Positions 36,387-49,744 of a stretch of 64,000 nucleotides of DNA are shown here, in pieces; the first letter of the stretch is position 1, and the number at the start of each line of letters is the position of its first letter. The translations under genes and the position numbers were made by a program. Source of the stretch: Agriotes lineatus (lineage: Eukaryota; Arthropoda; Insecta; Coleoptera; Elateridae). The DNA is taken from positions 1 to 64,000 of the forward strand of contig CALNHX010005863.1 of NCBI GenBank assembly GCA_940337035.1, given 5' to 3'. The notes under the pieces were generated by a model. It was not told the origin of the DNA. It worked only from the letters and a program-made list of their open reading frames with translations, and did no database searches.

Positions 36387-39300
36387 GACGTCTGGGACGT
36401 TAGAGACATTTGGAACATTTAGGACGCTTGGGACATTAGGGACATATGGAACATATGGGACATTTAGGACGTTAGAGACATATGGGACATTTGGGACGTC
36501 TGGGACGTTAATGACATATCGGACATCTAGGACATCTGGGACGTCTGGGACGTTAAGGACATATGGGACATTTAGGACTCATGGAACATTAGGGACATAT
36601 GGAACATATGGGACATCTGGGACGCCTGGGACATTAGGGACAATGGGACATATGGGACATCTGGGACGTCTGGAACGTTAGGGACATATGGGACATCTGG
36701 GACGTCTGGGACGTTAAGGATATATGGGCCATCTAGTACGTCTGGAACGTCTGGGACGTTGAGGACGTATGGGACATTTAGGACGCCTGGGACATTAGAG
36801 ACGTATGGGACATATGGGACATCTGGGACGTCTGGGAAGTTAAGGACATATGGGACATCTAAGACGTTTGGGACGTTTGAGACGTTAAGGACAAATAGGA
36901 CATTTAGGACGCCTGGGACATTAAGGACATATGAGACATATGGGACATCTGGGACGCCCGGGACATTAGGGACATATGAAACATATGGGACATCTGGAAC
37001 GTCTGTGACGTTAGGGACATATAGGACATCTAGGACGTCTGAGACGTTCAAGACATATCGAACATCTAGGACGTCTGGGTTGTCTGGGACGTTAGGGAAA
37101 TACGGGACAGCTGCGACGTCTGGGACGTTAAGGACATATGGGACATTTAGGACTCCTGGGACATTAGGGACATATGGGACATATGGGACATCTGGGACGC
37201 CTGGGACATATGGGACATATGGGACATATGGGAAATCTGGGACGTCTGGGACGTTAGGGGCATATGGAACATCTGGGACGGCTCGGACGTTAGAAACATG
37301 TGGGACATCTGGGACGTCTGGGACATTAGGGACATATAGGACATATGGAACATCTACGACATCTAGGACGTTAGGGACATATTTAACATCTGGGACGTCT
37401 GGGACATCTAGGACGTCTGAGACGTTCGGGACATATGGAACATCTAGGACGTCTGGAATGTCTGGGACGTTAGGGACATACGGGACAGCTGGGACGTCTG
37501 GGACGTTAAGGACATATGGGAAATTTAGGAAGTTTGGGACGTTAGGAACATATGGAACATCTAGGACGTCTTAGACATTAGGGATATATGGAACATATGG
37601 GACATCTGGGACGTCTGGGACGTTAGGTACATATGGGACATTTGGGACGTCTGGGACGCTAGAGACATATGGGACATCTAGAACGTCTTGGTCGTCTGGG
37701 ACGTTAAGAACATGTGGGACATTTAGGACGCCTGGGGCATTAGGGACATATGGGACATATGGGACATCTGGGACGCCTGGACATATGGGACATATGGGAC
37801 ATATGGGACATCTAGGACGTCTGGACGTTAGGGGCATATGGGACATCTGGGACAGCTGGGACGTTAGGGACATACGGGACAGCTGGGATTTCTGAGACGT
37901 TAGGGACATATGGGACATTTAGGACGTCTGGGACGTTATGGACATACGGGACAGCTGGGACGTCTGGAACGTTAGGGACATATGGGACATTTAGGACGTC
38001 TGGGACGTTAGGGACATATGGAACATTTAGGAAGCCTGGGACATTAGGGACATATGGGACGTATGGGACATCTGGGACGTCTGAGACGTTAGGGACATAT
38101 TGGACATCTAGGCCGTTTGGGATGTCTGGGAAGTCAGGGACATACGGGACATTTAGGACGTCTGGGACGTTAGGGACATATGGAACATTTAGAAAGCCTG
38201 AGACATTAAGGACATATGGGACGGATGGGACATCTGGGACGCCTGGGACATTAGAGACATATGGGACATATGGGACATCTGTGACGTTTGGGACGTCTAA
38301 GACGTTAGGGACATATTGGACATCTAGGACGTCTGGGACGTTAGGGACATATGGGACATCTAGGACGTCTGGGACGTCTGGGACGCTATAGACATACGGG
38401 ACAGCTAGGACGTCTGGGACGTTAGGGACATATGGGAAATTTAGGACGTCTGGGACATTAGGGACATATGGAACATATGGGACATCTGGGACGTCTGGGA
38501 CGTTAGGGACATATGGGACATCTAAGACGTCTGTGACGTTAAGGACATATGGGACATCTAGGACGTCTGGGACGTCTGGGACGTTAAGGACATATGAGAC
38601 ATTTAGGACGTCTGGGACATTAGGGACATATGGGACATATGGGACATCTGAGACGTCTGGGACGTTAGGGACATATGGGACATCTGGGACGTCTGGAACG
38701 TTAAGGACATATGGGACATCTGGGACGTCTGGGACGTTAGGGACATATGTAACATCTAGGACGCCTGAGACATTAGAGACAAATGGGACATATGAGACAT
38801 CTGCGACGTCTGGGACGTTAAGGACATATGGGACATCTAGGACGTCTTGGACGTTAGGGACATATGGGACATCTAGGACGTCTGGGACGTTAGGGACATA
38901 TAGGACATCTAGGACGTCTGGGAGGTTAGGGACATATGAAACATCTAGGACGTTTGGGACGTCTGGGACGTTAGGGACATACGGGACAGCTGGGACGTCT
39001 GGGACGTTAGGGACATATGGGACATTTAGGACGTCTGGGAAGTTAGGGACATATGAAACATCTAGGACGCCTGGGACATTCGAGACATATGGGACATTAA
39101 GGACATCTGGGACGTCTGGGAAGTTAGGGACATATGACACATCTGGGACGTCTGGGACGTTAAGGACATATAGGACCTCTAGGCCGTCTGGGACGTTAGG
39201 GACATGTGTCACATCTAGGACATCTGGGACGTTAGGGACATATGGGACATATGGGACATCTGGGACGTCTGGGCCGTTAGAGACATATGGGACATTTAGG

Positions 39301-39946
39301 ACGTCTGGGACGTTAGGGACATATGGAACATTTAGAAAGCCTGGAACATTAGGGACATATAGGACGTATGTGACATCTGGGATGCCTGGAACATTAGGGA
39401 CATATGGGACATCTGTAACGTTTGGGACGTCTAAGACGTTAGGGACATACAGGACATCTAGGACATCTGGGACGTTAGGAACGTATGGGACATCTAAGAC
39501 GTCTGGGACGTCTGGGACGTTAGGGACATACGGGACAGCTGGGACGTCTAAGACGTTAGGGACATATGGGACATTTAGGACGTCTGGGACGTCTGGGACG
39601 TTAGGGACATACGGGACAGCTGGGACGTCTGGGACGTTAGGGGCATATGGGACATTTAGGACGCATGTGACATTAGGGACATATGGAACATATGGGACAT
39701 CTGGGACGTCTGGGACGTTAGGGACATATGAGACATCTAAGACGTCTGGAACGTTAAGGACATATGGGACATCTAGGACGTCTAAGACGTCTGGGACGTT
39801 AAGGACATATGAAACATTTAGGACGCCTGGGACATTAGGGACATATGGGACATATGGGACATCTGGGACGCCTGGGACATTAGGGACATATGGGACATAT
39901 GGGACATCTGAGACGTCTGGGACGCTAGGGACATATGGGACATCTG
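35347..39946 (+). repeat. 4.6-kb higher-order sub-block B
   Basis: Direct tandem copy of sub-block A with very few differences, about 4600 bp. A third copy of the same block starts at about 61570 in array block 2 and runs off the window. Confidence 0.85.
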
Positions 39947-42900
39947 CTACGTCTGGAACGTTAAGGACATATGGGACATCTAGGACGTCTGGGACGTCTG
40001 GGACGTTGAAGACATATGGGACATTTAGAACGCCTGGGACATTAGTGACATATGGAACATTTAGGACGTCTGGGACGTTAGGGACATATGGAACATCTAG
40101 GACGCCTGGGACATTAGGGACAAATAGGACATATGAGACATTTAAGACGTCTGGGACGTTAAGGACAAATGGGACATCTAGGACGTCTGGGACGTTAGGG
40201 ACATATGGTACATCTAAGACGTCTGGGACGTTAGGGACATATAGGACATCTAGGACGTCTGGGTCGTTAGGGACATATGAAACTTCTTAGACGTCTGGCA
40301 TGTCTGGGACGTTAGGGACATACGGGACAGCTGGGACGTCTGGGACGTTAGGGACATATGGGACATTTAGGACGTCTGGGACGTTAGGGACATATGAAAC
40401 ATCTAGGACGCCTGGGACATTTGAGACATATGGGACATTAAGGACATCTGGGACGTCTGGGACGTTAGGGACATATGGGACATCTGGGACGTCTGGGACG
40501 TTAAGGACATATAGGACATTTAGGACGTCTGGGACGTCTGGGAAGTTAAGGACATATGGGACATTTAGAACGCCTGGGACATTAGGGACATATGGGACAG
40601 CTGGGACGCCTGAGACATTAGGGACATATTGGACATATGGGACATCTGGGACGTCTGGGACGTCTGGGACGTTAGGGACATATAGGACATCTATAACGTC
40701 TGGGACGTTAGGGACATATAGGACATCTAGGACGTCTGGGACGTTAGGGACATATGAAACATCTAGGACGTCTGGGACGTTAGGGACATATAGGACATCT
40801 AGGATGTCTAGGACGTTAGGGACATATGAAACATCTAGGACTTTTGGGACGTCTGGGACGTTAGGGACATATGGGCCATTTAGGACGTCTGGGACGTTAG
40901 GGACATATGAAACATCTAGGACACCTGGGACATTCGAGACATATGGGACATTAAGGACATCTGGGACGTCTGGGACGTTAGGGACATATGACACATCTGG
41001 GACGTCTGGGACGTTAAGGACATATGGGACCTCTAGGCCGTCTGGGACGTTAGGGACATGTGTGACATCTAGGACATCTGGGACGTTAGGGACATATGGG
41101 ACATATGGGACATCTGGGACGTCTGGGACGTTAGGGACATATGGGAAATCTAGGGCGTCTAGGACGTTACCGACATATGAAACATCTATGACGTTTGTCA
41201 CGGATGGGACATTAGAGATGTCTGGGACGTCTGGGACGTTAGGGACTTATGGGACATCTAGGACGTCTGGGACGTTAGGGACATATGGGACATCTAGAAC
41301 GTCTGGACGTCTGGGACGTTAAAGACATACAGGACATCTAGGCCGTCTGGGACGTTAGGGACATGTGTGACCTCCAGGACATCTGGGACGTTAGGGACAT
41401 ATATGACATATGGGACATCTGGGACGTCTGGGACGTTAGGAACATATGGGACATCTAGGACGGTTGGGTCATTAGGGACATATGGGACATCTGGGACGTC
41501 TGGGACGTTAGGGACATATAGGACATCTAGGACGGTTGGGACGTTAGGGACATATGGGACATCCGAGACGTCTGGGACGTTATGGACGTATAGGATATCT
41601 AAGACGTCTGGGATGTTAGAGAAATATGGGGCATCTAGGACGTTTGGGACGTCTGGGACGTTAGGGACATATGGGACATCTAGGACGCCTGGGACGTTAG
41701 GGACATATAGGACATCTAGGACGGTTGGGACGTTAGGGACATATGGAACATCTGGGATATCTGGGAAGTTAGGGACGTAGAGGACATCTAAGACGTCTGA
41801 GATGTTAGAGAAATATGGGACATCTAAGACGTCTGGGACGTCTGGGACGTTAGGGACGTATGGGACATCTAGGACGGATGGAACGTTTGGGACGTTATGG
41901 ACATACGGGACAGCTGGGACGTCTGGGACGTTAGGGACATACAAGACATTTAGGATGTCTGGGACGTTAGGGACATTTGGAACATCTAGGGCGCCTGGGA
42001 CATTTGTGACATATGGGACATCTAGGACGTCTGGGACGTCTGGGACGTTAGGGACATACGGGACAGCTGGGACGTCTGGGACGTTAGGGACATACAGGAC
42101 ATTTAGGATGTCTGGGACGTTAGGGACATATGGAACATCTAGGACGCCTGGGACATTAGGGACATATGGGACATCTAGGACGTCTGGGACGTTAGGGATA
42201 TATGGGACATCTAGGACGTATGGGACGTCTGGGACGTTAAGGACATATGGGACATTTAGGACGCCTGGGACATTAGGGATATATGGGACATATGGGACAT
42301 CTGGGACGCTTGGGACATTAGGGACATATTGGACATATGGGCCATATGGGACATCTGAGACGTCTGGGACGTTAGGGACATATGGGACATCTGGGACGTC
42401 TGGGACGTTAGGGACATATGGGACATCTAGGACGCCTGGGACGTCTGGGACGTTAGGGACATACGGGACAACAGGGACGTCTGGGACGTTAGGGTCATAT
42501 GGGACATTTAGGACGTCTGGGACGTTAGGGACATATGAAACATTTAGGACGCCTGGGACATTAGGGACATATGGGACATATGGGACATATGGGACATCTG
42601 GGGCGTCTGGGACGTTAGGGACATATAATACATCTAGGACGTCTGAGACGTAAGGAACATTTGGGACATCTAGGACGTCTGGGACGTCTGGGATGTTAGG
42701 GACATATCGGATATGTAGGACGTCTGGGACGTTTGGGACATATGAAACATTTAGGAAACCTGGGACATTAGGGACATATGGGACGTATGGGACATCTGGG
42801 ACGTCTGGGACGTTAGGGACATATGGGACATCTAGGCCGTCTGTGATGTCTGGGACGTTAGATACATACGGGACATCTGGGACGTCTGGAACGTTAAGGA

Positions 42901-44764
42901 CATATGGGACATGTAGGACGTCTGGGACGTCTGGGACGTTAAGGACATATGAGACATTTAGGACGCCTGGGACATTAGGGACATATGGGACATATGGGAC
43001 ATCTGGAACGCCTGGGACATTAGGGACGTATGGGACATATGGAACATCTGAGACGTCTGGGACGTTAGGGACATATGGGAAATCTGGGACGTCTGGAACG
43101 TTAAGGACATATGGGACATATAGGACGTCTGGGACGTCTGGGACGTTAAGGACATATGAGACATTTAGGACGCCTGGGACATTAGGGACATATGGGACAT
43201 ATGGGACATCTGGAACGCCTGGGACATTAGGGACGTATGGAACATATGGGACATCTGGGACGTCTGGGACGTTAGGGACATATGGGACATCTAAGACGTC
43301 TGGGACGTTAAGGACATATGGGACATATAGGACGTCTGGGACGTCTGGGACGTTAAGGACATATGAGACATTTAGGACGCCTGGGACATTAGGGACATAT
43401 GGGACATATGGGACATCTGGAACGCCTGGGACATTAGGGACGTATGGGACATATGGGACATCTGAGACGTCTGGGACGTTAGGGACATATGGGACATCTT
43501 GGACGTCTAGAACGTTAAGGACATATGGGACATCTAGGACGTCTGGGACGTCTGGGACGTTGAGGACATATGGGACATTTAGAACGCCTGGAACATTAGG
43601 GACATATGGGACATATGAAACATTTGGGACGTCTGGGATGTTAAGGACATATGGGACATCTAGGACGTCTGGGACGTTAAGGACATATGGGACATTTGAG
43701 ACGCGTGGGACATTAGGGACGTATGGGACATATGGGACATCTGAGACGTCTGGGACGTTAGGGACATATGGGACATCTTGGACGTCTGGAACGTTAAGGA
43801 CATATGGGACATCTAGGACGTCTGGGACGTCTGGGACGTTGAGGACATATGGGACATTTAGAACGCCTGGAACATTAGGGACATATGGGACATATGAAAC
43901 ATTTGGGACGTCTGGGATGTTAAGGACATATGGAACATCTAGGACGCTTGGGACATTAGGGACAAATGGGACATACGAAACATTTGGGACGTCTGGGATG
44001 TTAAGGACATATGGGACATCTAGGACGTCTGGGACGTTAAGGACATATGGGACATTTGAGACGCGTGGGACATTAGGGACGTATGGGACATCTAGGACGC
44101 CTGGGACATTAGGGACATATGGGACATAAGGGACATCTGGGAAGTCTGGGACGTTAGGGACATATAGGACATCTGAGACGTCTGGGACGTTAAGGACATA
44201 TAAGACATCTGGGACGTCTGGGACGTCTGGAACGTTAAGGACATATGGGGCATTTACAACGTCTGGGACGTTAGGGTCATATGGATGATCTATAACGCCT
44301 GGGACATTAGGGACATATGGAACATATGGGACATCTGGGACGTCTAGGACGTTAGGGACATACGGGACAGATAAGACGTCTGGGATGTTAGGGACATATG
44401 GAACATCTGTTACGCCTGGGACATTAGGGACATGTAGGACTAATAGGACATCTGGGACGTCTGGGACGTTAGGGACATATGGGACATCTATTAGGTATGG
44501 GATGTCTAGGACGTTAAAGGCATATGGGACATTTAGGACGCCTGGGACATTAGGGATATATGGGACATATGGGACATCTGGGACGCTTGGGACATTAAGG
44601 ACATATGGGACATATGGGACATATGCGACATCTGAGACGTCTGGGACGTTAGGGACATATGGGACATCTGGCACGTCTGAAACGTGAGGGACATATGGGA
44701 CATCTAGGACGCCTGGGACGTCTGGGACGTTAGGGACATACGGGACAGCAGGGACGTCTGGGAC

Positions 44765-44773
44765 GTTAGGGAC
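44765..44773 (+). other. Target-site duplication, left (GTTAGGGAC)
   Basis: GTTAGGGAC here is repeated at 46526-46534 on the other side of the 1.75-kb element. The uninterrupted homologous sequence at about 26041-26100 has it once. The duplication may be 10 bp, since both copies are preceded by C. Confidence 0.75.
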
Positions 44774-44889
44774 CGGTCTAGGACATTTGGGCGCGGCCGT
44801 TTGGGCGCGGCCGTCTGGGCGCGGCCATTTGGGCGCGGGGACACTTGGGCGCGAGACACTTGGGCGCGAGACACTTGGGCGCGAGAAAG
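44774..44889 (+). repeat. Left inverted terminus, seven TTGGGCGCG motifs
   Basis: Starts CGGTCTAGGACATTTGGGCG and ends near GCGCGAGAAAGGG. Order of motif types is outer GGCCG-type then inner GAGACAC-type, mirrored at 46411-46525. Very GC-rich next to an AT-rich interior. Confidence 0.85.
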
Positions 44890-46410
44890 GGTCAACATTG
44901 GGATTTAGGAAAACATTAAGTGTGAATAATTTAAATTTCGCATAAATGAACAAACATTTCCTAAATCATTATTTATCCTAAGAAGTTAATGTAATTAATC
45001 AAACAATATTAAAAGAATAATCCAATTGTTTATTGAAACCGTTATGAGATTAATTTTGAATACGGATAAATTTTGAAATAAATCCGAATAGAAATTATTT
45101 ACCTATTTATTTATCGTATAGTAAGGGAAATGCACAGTAAACATATAAAAATATAAATAGAAGGTTAACATTTAAAATCAGTGTATAACATAAAATTTGT
45201 GATGTTTCCAGCATTCTTTGTCGGAAAGGTCTGAAAAGGACTTGTGTATGTCAAAGTGCCTCTGTGCATTTTAGCCAGAAGACCCTATTGGATGGTATGG
45301 CTGCCTGTTGTGCTAGTTCTTTAGCGCTATCCAGGGTGCACGTGTAGCCTAGTTTCTGCTACGGACGCCAACTAGCTTTGCGCCCCCGAATAGAAATAAA
45401 GACGGTAGTATATTAGATAAGTTTTGAAATAATTGTGAATACCTAAAAAAGGCAGTATGATAGATATGAAATAATAATTCTGAATTAAAATAAAGATTGA
45501 AATAGATTATATATAAGTGTTGAAACTAATTTTAGATAGAAATACATTCATTGGATAGTGTAAATGAATAATACTATGCTATATTTAATCGATCGATGCT
45601 TCGAATTTTTAATATGTTTCTAATATGTGTTTTGTTTGGAACGAAACTAGTCGGCTTCGAGTTTTGTTTATAATGATAATACTTAACAATAAACTGTTAA
45701 ATTTTAAGATAATCAATTATTTTCGTTATGTTATGAACCGACTAACTGAAGATAAGGGCAGAAATAAGAATAATGATAAATAATAATATACAAAGATCAA
45801 TTTATTCTTGCCATTTTTACCATTATAATACATATTCTTAAATTAAAATATATCCAATTTTTAAAATAAAAACAAGAAGCATCTACGCATTCATTTCATA
45901 ATTGTACGAAATGCTTCTTAAAATTTCGACAATTTTCCTATTGTTTGCGCCGTCTATGTGATTATATGATTATTATAATCTTCAGCCAAATTCTTTATTC
46001 TTCTATCAGCCTGGATAAATTTTTGTTTTTTTTAGTTCGCTCATTTCCCGCAAGTAACTGTTTATAAGCAACGTTTCTTCCTCGTTGAACAGTTTTCAGG
46101 CTGTCGATGAATCTCCAAATGGTTGGATGGTTCATCGATAGCTCTCTTTGTACCCAATCTCTATTCATTTATTCTTTGTTGCTTATTATTTTAATGTAAT
46201 AAATCTCCGCAAAAGATTTGTTAGTATTTACCGGAAAGTTAAAATTTCTAACTTGTTTTCGTCGAACCTACTTGTATTAATAAAATTATATACTAATTTT
46301 TTGCCGCCCGCCAGCTCCTTGGACGTGCTTTAGGTAATTTTCGTTATTTAAAATAAATTTTCAGACCTATTAATAGTAAAGCCGGCTAATACTAATATAC
46401 TTTAATTAAT
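44890..46410. other. Interior of the 1.75-kb element, no gene recognised
   Basis: AT-rich, no recognisable protein. A short GC-richer stretch at about 45290-45390 contains GGCTGCCTGTTGTGCTAG and GCGCCCCCGAATAG. The 61-codon ORF at 46148-46333 has no motif. Confidence 0.5.
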
Positions 46411-46525
46411 TTCCTGCGCCCAAATGTCTCGCGCCCAAGTGGCCCTGCGCCCAAGTGTCTTCGCGCCCAAACGGCCGCGCCCGAACGGCCGCGCCCAAAA
46501 CGGCCGCGCCCAAAAGTCCGGCTCC
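46411..46525 (-). repeat. Right inverted terminus, seven TTGGGCGCG motifs
   Basis: On the minus strand it reads GGAGCCGGACTTTTGGGCGC, then further GGCCG-type motifs and inner GACAC-type motifs, in the same order as the left terminus with some substitutions and one-base indels. Confidence 0.85.
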
Positions 46526-46644
46526 GTTAGGGACATATGTACATTTAGGACGTCTGGGACGTTAGGGACATATGAAACATTTAGGACGCCTGGGACATTA
46601 GGGACATATGGGACATATGGGACATCTGGGACGTCTGGGACGTT
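46526..46644 (+). repeat. Array fragment between the two insertions
   Basis: 119 bp of 9-bp monomers, beginning with the right copy of GTTAGGGAC and ending with CGTT. It is collinear with about 26070-26195, so it is the piece of array left between the 1.75-kb element and Gypsy copy 2. Confidence 0.9.
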
Positions 46645-49081
46645 TGTTAGGGAAGATAGACGGTCGGCCTTACCTTTTGGCGAAAGTTATATTTGATGTT
46701 TTGCCGGCTGGTAACTATCGGCCTAATTGGGCTAGCTCGCCGCGAGGGTCGCAGGGTTCCAGCTATGCTGAAAAAGTATAAAAAAAAAATAGGGCGCCAG
46801 GTCCACGACTCAAGTTCTAATCCCTATGCCGGACCGTACATAAGGTCAGGACAATTTCCAGCAGCACAAAGAAAACAATCAAATCAACCACCAAAGAAAA
46901 TATCACAGCTTTATTAATAAATGGTGGGTATGTACTATAGTGCAAATACAAACATTAATGTACAACAAATCAGGCAGGCGTTCAAATACACATAAGTAAT
47001 CATACGATGTACCAATTATAAATTTCAATGTAAATGTATATATATATATCCAAATAAATTATTACAAATGCATGCAAAAAGAAGAAATGTAGTTTCGGGC
47101 CGTAAATAAATATTACCATGCAAATATTCATAAAGCAAAATTTAGGCAGCGAATCGTTGGACAGTACAAACACTCTAAAAAAAAAGAAACGAGGGTACGC
47201 CGGGCGTCGCGGAGACAATTAAAATAATTTAAATTGATTAAGCGCGAGTCGCGGAGCGGGTTTAAAATTTTGCGTATACCGGCTCAGAGCAATACAAGAC
47301 CACCTCGGCTAACGTTTTAACCCCGAAGGTTAGCCCTAAATGACGCTATATCTATATTCAAAATTTTCTAAAGGGCGGAATCAGCGTGCGCTTGCGTGGC
47401 CACACATGAACGACGGTGTCCATATTAAAAATGCATTAAGTGTACGTATGTATATTTATATGCTAAAGAAAGCAAAGGCTTGGATTTGCCCCTTACTCGG
47501 TTAACGGAGATCTACAATAACCACAACGCTCCCGGAGTCGGCTTACGAGACACGCTACTGAAGTGTGCCTAACTTCGCGCCGAAGGTTTGACATGCAAAT
47601 ATTAACTATGGTTTTGGTGATGAAAACAGCGAAACTTTAAGGCTTCCGAACTGTGTTATGCAAGCTGGTGAGTAAACGCGACGTCCAGAAAGGACACAAG
47701 TGAAGCTCAAAGCTACAAGTTCTACTCTATAAATTTTTCAGATAACACAGGTCAATAAGGCTAGGAGACCCGAAGGCACAAGCGGAGCAATACACAGGTA
47801 AACCTTACGACCTTAATTTAGCAAGTAGCAGAGGGTAACCGCATGTCATTGCGCGGCGGCCCTAACATTTAATTACACAAATTCCAAATATTACTAAACT
47901 AACGATGCACGAAGCCTACTATCGTGCAATCCGATGCTGAATAAAATCACACATGTCCGGAGTGCTAACGGCATGAAACAGTATGATTCAATTATAAGTT
48001 ACAACAGGCGCAATGCATATTATCTACAATAACGTCTTGCCTGCAGGAAAGTTCACCAGAACCTAATCTCTTCGTTCGCTCCCCTGTTGTTGGACGTAGC
48101 TAGCGAAGCAACGAGGGCGGCTGCAGCTGCGGGAGGCAGTGCCAGCTGTGGAGGCTGCAGAATGACTTGCAGGTGAGTGTAAAGCAGTTGCTCAATCTTC
48201 AGTGTTGCCCACGAGAGTTGCAACATTCACAGGCGATGCGACTATCTTAGGGCCCAGTGCATCGAACTGGATTCCAGCAGGGTGCAGTCGAACGGGATAG
48301 GCCTGCTCCAGACAGGAAGGATTTCAAGCAGATGGGGAGTGTTTTAATTCCCACCGGGAATTTTTGGCTAAAAACGCACAGAACCCAAATGTATTCCCGA
48401 TTAAGAAGAAACTGGCCTAATCTTACCTCAAGCTGGGGGTCGAGCCGAAAAAGAAGCGTGCTAAAGTAGGCGTCCAGGAGATCCGCCAAAAGCGAAGGAA
48501 TGCAAGTAAGTAGCTATCTAATCATTACGAACATCCACGATAACGCAGAAATGCTTCCAGATCCCTCAAACAATCTATTCGAAGAGGCGAGCCCTACCAA
48601 AGGGCTATGAAGCACTTAGCTGCAGAGGAACACCTACTAGCACGACAGTTTAGCTTGGAAAGAAAGCCGAAAAATTCAAAAACCCAGCCCACAGGTCATC
48701 TGATAACCAAAAATTTGGGCCAGAAGAAGCCAAAAAAAACCAGTCAGGCAAGTTTGACTGCAGGAAAAGATAACATTGCTCTAGCAACAAATGGAATAGT
48801 TAAAAACAATTTGTATCACCGGTTGCCTAGCGGCCATACCCAAATATTTGTAAAAATGTAGCAAGAATAAACCTAATTTGCAAAATATAAGTAATTAAAC
48901 GAGGGGTTGCTTACGAAACTGCATGATAATTATAGAAGAGTAATTAAAAATAAGATATAGCTAATTATACCCAGGTTAAAGCATGCAAACATTGACAAAA
49001 GCCAACCATAAATATTCAAGTTCAGAAATTCAGCTAGCAGAAGTTCAATACTACGGGGGGCACTCCAAAAGTATCGTAACA
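46645..49081 (-). repeat. 3' LTR of Gypsy copy 2
   Basis: On the plus strand from TGTTAGGGAAGATAG to GTATCGTAACA, 2437 bp. Polyadenylation signal (TTTATT on plus) at 46910-46915. Differs from the partner LTR by isolated changes such as GGGTCGCAGG/GGGTCGTAGG and one-base run-length changes. About 46930-47220 is unlike the equivalent part of the copy 1 LTRs, marking an LTR subtype. Confidence 0.93.
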
Positions 49082-49092
49082 AATCCTCCCCC
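49082..49092 (-). other. Polypurine tract, copy 2
   Basis: On the minus strand GGGGGAGGATT directly precedes the LTR start TGTTACG, identical to copy 1. Confidence 0.75.
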
Positions 49093-49744
49093 AACAAAAG
49101 GGAGGGTAAATCACCCCAGATTTACCCGACCATACAAATGCCAACAAAAGAAATCGCCCTAAGAGACAACAAAAAAAAACGATGCCTGCCGGAAGGAAAC
49201 AAAGGGAAGAAACAGAGGACTTAAAAGAGTAGACAGGAAGAGAGGATGTAAGAGTCCAAGCACATCACCGAAGACAACCAGACACCAACCTCTTCCGTCG
49301 CTGCAAGATGACGTGAGCTGCGCCGGTGGAAGGGAAGGTTACGTCAGGTTGCAACAAAGATGCACCCGAAACGCAAACACCTCGAAAAGATGCGGAGTGG
49401 GAGACAGGAAAGCGAACGACACAGAAGAAGGAAGGGAAAGGAAAACCAACCTCAACCAAGGGTTAAGTACTTAGGCCCAGGATCGACCTACAGCACTGAA
49501 GCTATCTTCAAATGACGGAAGATAGAACTGGTATCCAAAATAACACGAAGTATAAAGAGAACGAGCACAGCAAAAAGAGGGAACATCCCTTTCAAACAAG
49601 AAAAAAAATGAGACAGAGAAAGATGCGAGAAATGAAGGGACCAGATGTTTAGGTCGGGACTCCAATTCGAGAAAAAGGAAAGGTGAGTTGGGTCCCAAAG
49701 ATTCCGTCCGACGTCCCCAAACCAGCCTCCCAAAAAGACGTAGA
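49093..49744 (-). other. 3' untranslated region of Gypsy copy 2
   Basis: About 650 bp after the pol stop, A-rich on plus. Counterpart of 22489-23143. The hydrophobic ORF of copy 1 is interrupted here by a run-length change, which argues against a conserved third gene. Confidence 0.65.

Larger units (their letters stand above)
25529..44773 (+). repeat. 9-bp minisatellite array, block 1 (19.2 kb)
   Basis: The sequence is almost wholly made of 9-bp monomers of the form RGGACRTNW, chiefly GGGACATAT, GGGACATCT, GGGACGTCT, GGGACGTTA, AGGACGTCT, GGGACATTT, AGGACGCCT and GGGACATTA. They are ordered in blocks that run from one GGGACGTTA or GGGACATTA to the next, usually four or five monomers (36 or 45 bp). 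Larger copies are nested above that: a 234-bp duplication at 27695, a 4.6-kb tandem duplication at 30791-39946, and an overall unit of about 18.4-18.7 kb that restarts near 44265. No gene is supportable inside it. Four of six frames stay open because the period is a multiple of three. Confidence 0.97.
41294..44953 (-). other. Long Val-Pro-X repeat ORF (1219 codons), probably not a gene
   Basis: The longest ORF of the window. It starts inside the inverted terminus of the 1.75-kb element and runs through the array as VPY, VPN, VPD, VPG and VLD tripeptides. Its N-terminal 60 or so residues come from the repeat-rich terminus (SRPSVSRPSVSRPSV). A second one of 1086 codons lies at 33122-36382. The VPGVP-like pattern looks elastin-like, but it is a direct product of the complement of the 9-bp monomer. 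No promoter or splice evidence can be seen. Confidence 0.6.
44774..46525. mobile_element. 1.75-kb non-autonomous element with tandem-repeat inverted termini
   Basis: Both ends, about 115 bp each, are inverted copies built from seven TTGGGCGCG motifs. The outer three or four are followed by GCCG (GGGCGCGGCCGTTTGGGCGC) and the inner three by AGACAC. The middle 1.5 kb is AT-rich with no ORF above 61 codons and no transposase motif. It sits in the 9-bp array with a 9- or 10-bp target duplication proved by a paralogous empty site. Long termini and 9-bp duplications are typical of Mutator-like elements, while tandem motifs in the termini recall foldback elements. I cannot choose between them. Confidence 0.8.

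Noticed and set aside
25529..44773. Telomere-type repeats (TTAGGG is frequent)
   Set aside because: TTAGGG arises inside GGGACGTTA-GGGACATAT junctions, once per 36-45 bp, never as tandem hexamers.
48607..48861. 84-codon basic ORF antisense in the LTR (also 56745-56999)
   Set aside because: Identical in the two LTRs only because they are copies; copy 1 does not keep an ORF of comparable length there.
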